Shown here: positions 57,401-64,000 of the stretch, piece after piece
How the letters are laid out: every line of letters begins with the position of its first letter
How positions within the stretch are numbered: position 1 is the first letter of the stretch
Assembly (NCBI GenBank): GCA_017607445.1
Contig: JAEVHH010000001.1
Location: 7,688,001-7,752,000, forward strand
Origin: Histoplasma ohiense
Taxonomy: Eukaryota; Ascomycota; Eurotiomycetes; Onygenales; Ajellomycetaceae
Reading direction: 5' to 3'
Length of the DNA stretch: 64,000 nt
Notes under the pieces: generated by a model
The model's database searches: none
What the model saw: the letters and a program-made list of their open reading frames with translations, nothing else
Told to the model about the DNA's origin: nothing
Position numbers and translations under genes: made by a program

Positions 57401-59486
57401 TGTATGATCTATGCCGGGTCCTCGGTGAGGGGGAAGCTTTTCAGCTTCTTTCTCGTTGAACATGTCTGCGAAGTCTTCATACAATTCAGGTAGTTCCTTG
57501 CACAGTTTCTTGGGGTCTTTAGGTTCTAACTTTTCTAATGCTTTCTTGATATCCGCCATGCTAGCAGCGAACACTTGGACATTCTTCTTCTCATGCACTT
57601 GATGGGTTAGTAGTTTGTACACTTCTGCTGATATCTGGGTGAGATCAGCGGTCCTATCGACATCCTTCTCATAAACACAGTCGCCTCCTGGGAAAATAAG
57701 GCAGTGGTTGCATGCGTCCAACAAGGTTCCAAATTCTGTGAGCCATGATAGACCGAGCATTAGATCATACTCAAGGCCTTGTATTTCATATGTGTATACA
57801 TTCTTTTTCTTGTGTCCTTCTACGTCGACATTAAATCTTACCATGTTGTAGGAGGCGGATCCTCTGAGGCCGTCAAATCCACTGAGCTTATGCAGTTTGG
57901 GAAAGGGGATACACTGGAGCTTATGCTTCTCAACCAGCTGGGTGTCTATAAGAGTGTAGTGAAGGAAACCACTGTCTACCATTGCTCATATGTTGACTAA
58001 GCTATTTACAATGGCAGGGACCATGATTGTGTCTGCTTGCATCTTCTGCTTGAATCTCCAGCTAGCTTTCTGCTCCTTGAGCTCTCATCCACATTTTAGA
58101 GTGAGAGCTCATCTTTTCCCTGTTCTTGCCTATCCGCGGGCGACGCAGTGTTCACACATGTGGGGGGTTTACTCAGAGCAATCACATTCGGACATTGGTT
58201 CGCGAAGTGCCCTGACTTGTCGCAGTGTATGCAGACTCCTCTGGCAATTCAGTCAGTGGCATCCTTCCCTGAGACATTAGAAACCCTCGGGCGGCTTGCG
58301 TTCACGTGTGGGACCCAGTCCATTGATTCTGGTTCGGAGGCGGGGGGTGCTGCAGAGCAGTTCGGGGTGTACATATTTGTTCAGTGGAATCCTCTGCAAT
58401 TTTGAAGCGCGCGGAACTGAGACAGGTCATTGTCCAACAGATGAAGATCAGCACAGAATTCACTGTATGTTGAGAGCTTCGGATGCTCTATGCTTTGATT
58501 ATGCAACTGGAAGTTCAAGTTCTTGAACAACATGTTGATCTTGACAGCATCATCCCAGTCTTGCCCACCTGCTTCTAGGAGCTTGCAATCGAATTCAGAA
58601 AGGTAAGTTGCCAACGCGACATTCATCTGACGAGTTTGATTAAGCCAGTCTAACACCTTGGCTTGAAGTGTAGGATCAAGGAAGAGGGAGTTGAGTTGTC
58701 AGAAGACTAGCTCTGGTGTACACTGGTGGTCCTGGCAATGACTCATCCAGGGTTGGAATTTTGCTAACGCGTTGCCATCCAACCTGCTATGGATATACCA
58801 CACTTGATTGGATAGCGAGCCTATTGCTCGTCCATTGATGTCCAATTTGGCATTCACTTTTGACTTCCACGCGAGGTAGAGTGCTAGATCTCCCTCGTAT
58901 TTGTCGAGGATTGGGAGCTTCTCTCTTGGGGGCTTTTCGTGAGGCGCGGGCGTAGGAGGAACAGTGAACGCGGGAGTGCTCATCTCAGCAAGTCGTCATT
59001 GCAATTCGGCCATCTGTAGCACCTGCTGCTGGAGGATGCTTCGTAGGTCTAAGTTATCGTCCGCCGCGTTCGGGTGCGGCGGGTGTTCATAGGATTGCTC
59101 GTAGTTCATTTCGATATCTAAGGACATATAATAATAAAAAAAAAGAAAAGGAATACTTGTAGGCACTCAGTCCTCTCGCAGGCACTATTCGCAGTGTTGC
59201 AGCGCTAAGCTTGGTCAAGCTTCTTCGTGAACGCTATTCGCAGCGTTACGGTTCGTAGGCACTCGGGCCTCGTAGAACACAGTCGATTGTGTTTCGGACA
59301 CTTAGGCACGACGGCCTATATAACTAACGATAAGGGCACTCAGGCCCACGAGGGATCTCTTGTAACAACTAGGCACTCGGGCCTGTAAACGACGCACTCG
59401 GGCGTAAGAACTGGTAACGACGCACTCGGGCGTAAGAACTAATAATGAGGCACTCGGGCCTTAAACACAGAAGAATCAATTCGTAA
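54477..59486 (-). pseudogene. Element F gag-pol remnant
   Basis: Minus-strand pieces: chromodomain and integrase end 54464-55009 (EYLIKWVGYNHPTWEP), integrase core 55139-55435, finger region 55685-55939, RNase H about 56100-56480, RT about 56560-57330, and protease plus RT start 57191-57982 (MVDSGFLHYTLIDTQ, 263 codons open). Gag runs about 58130-59127, with ATG at 59127. Stops arise from CGA and TGG codons. It preserves the ancestral gag-pol junction (GGGAAAA at 58114-58120) that B has lost. Confidence 0.9.
58114..58120 (-). promoter_or_regulatory. -1 frameshift heptamer GGGAAAA at gag-pol overlap
   Basis: In Gag frame the codons are CAG GGA AAA, so the heptamer is G GGA AAA, a canonical X XXY YYZ slip site. 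The -1 frame leads into the open frame that reaches the protease DSG; the Gag frame stops at TAA about 12-15 bases later. Copy C shows the decayed AGAGAAAA at the same place. B has GGGAAAG. Confidence 0.6.
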
Positions 59487-60083
59487 TGTAACGGGCGTAC
59501 TTCGATTAATGATTTGGTACTATCCTAATTACAGATTACGAATTGATTAAGGAAAGAAAGAGAAAAGAAATCAGAAGAAAAGGTCGTACGAAGGGGGTTC
59601 TTATAGGGGAAAGTTCGGGGCGGAAGAATATCAGAAGCCACTCCACAGTGGAGCGCGGAGCGGAAGAACATTAAGGGGTACATGTAAGAATCGTTAGAAG
59701 TTACGCGAGCGCGGAACGTGGGGCGGGGGAATCATTGAGGGCTACGCGGAAGAATCGTTAGAGACTTCGCGAGCGCGGAACACAGAGCGGGAGAACGTAA
59801 GGAGCTACGCGGAAGAATCGTTAGAGACTACGCGAGCGCGGAACACAGAGCGGGAGAACGTAAGGAGCTACGCGGAAGAATCGTTAGAGACTACGCGAGC
59901 GCAGAGCACGGAACGGAAGAATGTTAAGAGCTACGCGGAAGAATCGTTAGAAACTACGCGAGCGCGGAGCACGGAGCGGAGGAACATCGAGGGTTACGCG
60001 AGGTGACAACGGCCAGGAACGAGCGGGTGCAGGAGGGGAGTTGGTTGCGTAAGTTAATTACTAACGGGTGCTAACCCGTCACA
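59487..60083 (-). repeat. Element F 5' LTR (597 bp)
   Basis: Ends GCTAACCCGTCACA. The pre-LTR bases 59474-59486 plus the LTR edge are the reverse complement of the 14-mer inside the LTR, the same self-priming arrangement as B. Confidence 0.93.
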
Positions 60084-60212
60084 TAATCTCAACAATTAAT
60101 TCAACCCAATCCTGCAAACTTCATACAATATCAACCACACAGCACATATTACAAACTTCACATGTCACAGTAAGAAGCTCTGAGAACCAGGCCTTTGAAG
60201 AAAAGAGATAAT

Positions 60213-60483
60213 TGTAATAGATGCAACAGAGATATCTATATTAGAAAATAGCTATATGACAATAGAAGAACACAGAACACATCAGAATTAATGAGAAGAG
60301 ACATAGCACATGATATTATAGACAGCTGTAGCACATAATGATCATCTATATAATGCTCACTGATATTCATAGATATTAGAAGATCAGTGATTAGCTTTGA
60401 ATAATAGAGATGGCTACCTTCTTAACATTCTACATGTGTACTTCACACTACTCTCATAATTATACCTACAACCATCTCTTACA
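60213..60483 (+). repeat. Element E 3' LTR (271 bp)
   Basis: Same length as 47151-47421; about a dozen differences, most of them C-to-T or G-to-A (GGCGCAACGG to GATGCAACAG). Followed by GCTGT. Confidence 0.92.
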
Positions 60484-60848
60484 GCTGTATCAGATCTCTG
60501 TGTTATAGAGTAGTGAGGAAACCACACAGATGATGACTGTCTTCTGCAGAGCATTTGCTGAGAACTCATCTCTGATCTTCTCTAGACTTTGAATGTGCTG
60601 AGCCACAGCTCTTGTCTTCTTTGCTCCAGTTTCAGTGGTCTGATATAGACTGTGTCGACATTCTTGAGTGGATGGAAGGGCATTGAGAGCTCCATGACCA
60701 CTCAACCTGTGCAGTACACACATGTAGAGTAATCACAGAGGATGTGTGATGATATTGAACAGGTTGAAGGGTTAAAATCATACAAAAAACAGTTGGAAAA
60801 GTGGAAAATTCAAATGTACCTTTACATTTGTGAGTAGTTGTAAGGATG
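60484..60848 (-). pseudogene. LINE-B-like 5' end and ORF1 start, minus strand
   Basis: The reverse complement matches 41293-41500: shared ACAAATGTA(A/G)AGGTACATTTG and GAGTGGTCATGGAGCTCTCAATGC, then diverges, so it is a related subfamily. The 77-codon frame at 60490-60723 reads MCVLHRLSGHGALNALPSTQ on the strand as annotated, but no known domain. Interrupted at 60484 by element E. Confidence 0.5.
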
Positions 60849-60877
60849 AGCTATGTGGTGATAAAAGAACATAGAAC

Positions 60878-61210
60878 TAGACTGGCCGTGTGACTGTGCA
60901 TGGAATCATGACCAATTTTAGTGTTGGTCCCATTCTCATATATTTTAGTCCTGGTCCCATATATTGTTTTTCAAACCAGTCACTTTACACTGTTTGTATT
61001 ATAGCTCTGATTTCATTTCACTGTTTATGAGAAATATTTAGATTCTGAATACTGTTCTTATCTTGATTTCTGGGTCACAGTCTCATTTGGTCCCATTTTA
61101 CAAAATGGGATCAAATGGGACCATGACTTACTCATAATTACATAATACATATACCTTTATGCTGGATGGTGGCTAATTATGATGTGAGTGTTACCAAATA
61201 TTGTTATCTT
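60878..61210. mobile_element. hAT-like element, left part only
   Basis: Starts TAGACTGGCCGTGTGAC as at 37216 and includes the GGTCCCATTTTACAAAATGG palindrome. The minisatellite and right end are missing; similarity fades near 61210. Confidence 0.6.
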
Positions 61211-63268
61211 TTTGATGTCAACAACAGAAATATCATTATATGTCTGTAGACATTTTGAAAATTAAAAAAAAAAAAACAAAAACAACAACTGAGAATATTA
61301 TAAAAAAAAAAACAAAAACTTTCAGCAAAAAAAAAAAAAATAAAAAAATAAACAAACAAACAAATGAAAAAAACTTATTTCTTCAATCTATAATCATCAA
61401 AAAAATTGCTACTCAATTCTTGAGTGATCTTCATCATCAATCTAATATCTTTCACAGTGAGAATCATCTGTTCACAATGAATCATGATCTTAAGACCATC
61501 TATGAAATGATTAGTGAGATATTGTTACATTGGTTTTCACATGATATCATACACTCAAAAAGTGTGATCAACATGGTCTCAACTGCAACTTGAAGAGCAT
61601 TGAGAGTGGAACACTGAAAGTGATACTTCCCTTCATTAATTTTTCAGACAAGACAGATAAATACAGTCTTGAGAAAAATGAGATTCTCAGACTTCTGATA
61701 ATATCAGATTTTACAGATAGTCTCTACTCTTATATCAGTATCTAGTGTTATCAAAAAGTGTTATTTTGAATTTCATACTCTGCTTATTCACTTTTTTCAT
61801 ACAAGAGTGGGGGTTGCACATTTTTCACACAGCACAGTGAGCATTGAAATGCTGCTTATGATAATGAACTCAGACTGCTTTTCACTCTGTCACTCACTGT
61901 TTATATGCTGCCTTGCAGACAGCAGCAGTGGTTGGCATGGCTCTCTGACAAGAGATACTCTTATCACAGATCATTTTTTCACTGGGAGAGAGTGGAGAGA
62001 AAGAGGGGATGAACACAGAGAATAAATGTATAGATTTCAGAGAGAGAAGAACAGAGACTTGCAGCACTGAATTTACTAGATAGAATCAATTAATTAATCA
62101 GTATTCATTCACAGAAAACATTGAGATATTCATATTGCTTTTAATAGTTAACATACTGCAGCAGAATTATGATGGGTTGAAGAGAGAAGAAAGAAAGAAC
62201 AAAGAAAAAGAAAAACATAAGTGAATGTTAAATTGAGAGATTGTATATGCAAATAATCTCTATAGCAACAAAGAAATATCTCATCTGCATTCAGTCATAA
62301 TATAGCTTGCAGAGCAACTGCATGCATACAGCACACAATATCAACAAATAGCATAAAAATGCAAACAGTGTTGCTATGAGATATATAATTTTTCATAACA
62401 TATAGATGTAGATTTTCTTTCTTCTTGAATTCTTTGATATATCTCTGTTCTTGCCATCACATTTCTGTGTGTATAGCAACTTATAAAAACAATATATTTT
62501 TTTTCACTAGAAATCTTCATCATTACAATCAGAACATATTTCTCTCTCTCTCTTCTGCTGAAAATATGTCTGTTCTTTCCTTCAAGAAACATTTGATGAC
62601 TCTGCATACCACTAAGACACACAAGCACCACCATCATCTTGAGAAGAAAGAGAAAGAATCCTTCAAGTGTGGAGAGACTGATCACAAGACACATCATATT
62701 GTCTTGAAAAAACTCTGCAATGAAGCAGATTGATAATGATTTTGGATAATACTTCTGCTGAAATTTGACTAATATTATGAAAGAAATAATGCTGATGACT
62801 CAATATATGAGAAGTTGAAGAAGAAAGCAGTGGAGTTGCTGATGCAGCAGTGCTGAAACCAGAAGCACTCATGAGAATGATTTGAGATCAAGATGAAAAG
62901 AGAGAAAACTGAGAAGATAGCAGCTGTGAAAAAGCACTGTCAGAAGAAGATTGAAGATGTGCTTGTCTGCAAGACAAAGAAGCTCAAGCTGATAGATTAT
63001 ATTTTGAATATATTCATTGATAATATTTTTTGATAACAATTCTGTGGTCTAATTGATTAGCAGGCTTCTGAAGAGAATCATGGGATTGAGGCCTTGTTTA
63101 GATCTTGTATGTACTCAATGATTCAGAATATTGAGAAGACAGTGTTGCTTTCTAGATATACTAATTTGCTTACTACAGAGATAGAATCTGAGACAGCAGA
63201 TCAGAAGATGCAGAATTTTGAAGCTCAAGTGAATCTGATAAGAAGAGAGAAGAATTCTCTCTCATCTG
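61211..63268. other. Decayed DNA, A-runs and unidentified frames
   Basis: 61264-61370 has several long A runs that create a Lys-rich open frame (61240-61593) I do not believe. From 61600 on, the sequence is CpG-free. 62568-62733 contains a readable plus-strand piece with FKCGETDHKTHH, knuckle-like and followed by further Lys-rich fragments to 63250; it could be a decayed Gag or ORF1, but I cannot assign it. No RNA gene seen. Confidence 0.4.
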
Positions 63269-64000
63269 ATTATTATTATTATTATTATTATTCTTCAATT
63301 ATAGATGTATACAGTCAGTGACTATGACATCTACCTGAAATACTTCAGGATTTTTCAAATCAAGAATATTCTAATATACAAAAACAATTTGACACATGCA
63401 TTAACAGAATTCCAGCCCAGAATCAAACAACTATTCAAACTATTCAATCCAAAAATAAAATCAAAAGAATGTCAATGGGTTAGCACAACTCAACTTCAAA
63501 ACAAAGGAAATAAATATTATAAAAGACAGCAGCTATTAAAAATCAACAGAAAAGAAAAAACATTTGCAATGACTATTATCAACAAATAATGAAGCAAACT
63601 GCTTGAAACAAATGAAAATTAACAATAAACAAAGTTAAAGAAAAGATCAAAATAAAATAAACAAAAACAACTGATCTAAATATCATCAAGTGACACTATT
63701 CAAACAAGCTCTTGTAGCAACATTTGACTCATTTAAATATTCAATTAAGAACATATTTCCAGCTTTTGTATTGAATAACAAACTCAAATTTAACTGATTC
63801 AGTTGATACTTCTCTCTCAGTCTCAATCTTAGTTCTGAATACTTTGTACAAAGTAACAGAAGATGCTCTGGATTTTCATATAACTGACAATCTGAACATA
63901 GATCATTTAAATCATCTTTAAACTTTGCTAAATATGATTTGAAATATCCATGTCCAAGCTTTAGCTGCATTATTGTAGCAAAAAGTTTCTTCTTACACTT
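63269..64000 (-). mobile_element. LINE-A copy 3, 3' end (runs off window)
   Basis: An (AAT)n tail at about 63269-63292, then 3' UTR and the ORF2 C-end 63686-63970 with CSDCQLYENPEHLLLLC. More diverged than copies 1 and 2, with indels in the antisense frame. It continues beyond 64000. Confidence 0.85.

Larger units (their letters stand above)
53880..60083 (-). mobile_element. Element F: mildly decayed chromovirus, minus strand
   Basis: Full-length relative of B. LTRs 53880-54476 and 59487-60083 are both 597 bp and nearly identical; target duplication TAATC (53875-53879 and 60084-60088). LTRs retain most CpG, while the interior carries many C-to-T/G-to-A changes and stops. Intermediate age between B and C. 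It is inserted in the cargo segment of element E. Confidence 0.95.
47151..60483 (+). mobile_element. Element E: second Ty3/gypsy family with antisense cargo
   Basis: LTRs 47151-47421 and 60213-60483, both 271 bp (TGTAATAGGCGC / TGTAATAGATGC ... CTCTTACA), with target duplication GCTGT (47146-47150 and 60484-60488). Removing element F (with one TSD copy) leaves about 7.1 kb. Order: 5' LTR, Gag, Pol with chromodomain ending near 52316, a ~1.7-kb segment holding an antisense intron-bearing gene, 3' LTR. The 5' LTR is less decayed than the 3' LTR. Confidence 0.9.

Noticed and set aside
61240..61593. Lys-rich 117-codon frame
   Set aside because: Created by several long A runs; no motif, no plausible gene context.

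Overview
The window looks like a repeat-dense block from a filamentous ascomycete (Pezizomycotina). The evidence is short GT-AG introns with CTAAC-like branch sites, a CFEM-domain GPI-anchored protein gene, chromodomain Ty3/gypsy elements, Tad-like LINEs, and pervasive C-to-T decay resembling repeat-induced point mutation (RIP). Here the decay removes C before G or C and largely spares C before A.

Layout. 1-15307 is a nest of one chromovirus family: a decayed + strand copy (A) is interrupted by an undecayed copy (B, 2085-8028, identical LTRs, TSD TGAAG) and, inside its 3' LTR, by a decayed - strand copy (C, 8817-14912, TSD GTAAT). 15760-20850 is an island of normal base composition with a Harbinger-like non-autonomous DNA element (16151-16937), a tentative two-exon small gene (17232-17485) and the three-exon CFEM gene (18645-19519). 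20850-24770 is very AT-rich; it holds a three-exon gene for a small, probably secreted, Cys-rich protein (21739-22249), a hAT-like copy and decayed ORFs. 24767-28991 has a solo LTR and nested partial chromovirus copies. 28992-47136 has Tad-like LINE copies, a chromovirus (D, 32945-40193) that itself carries a hAT-like element with 8-bp TSDs and a SINE-like insert, and a second LINE family. 47151-60483 is a second Ty3/gypsy family (E, TSD GCTGT) that carries, between pol and its 3' LTR, a decayed intron-containing gene on the antisense strand; chromovirus F (53880-60083, TSD TAATC) sits inside that cargo segment. 60484-64000 holds LINE and hAT-like fragments.

How it fits together. The only apparently live host genes are the CFEM gene and the small Cys-rich secreted gene, both predicted to act at the cell surface or outside. 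The rest is layered transposition whose order can be read from target-site duplications: A before B and C; E before F; E before the short LINE copy that abuts it. The chromovirus family shows two regulatory features: a 14-nt self-complementary primer site and U3 repeats that change LTR length in 63-bp steps. The most unusual feature is the antisense, spliced, zinc-module gene inside element E. All exon structures, frames and duplications were read by eye; no database search was possible.
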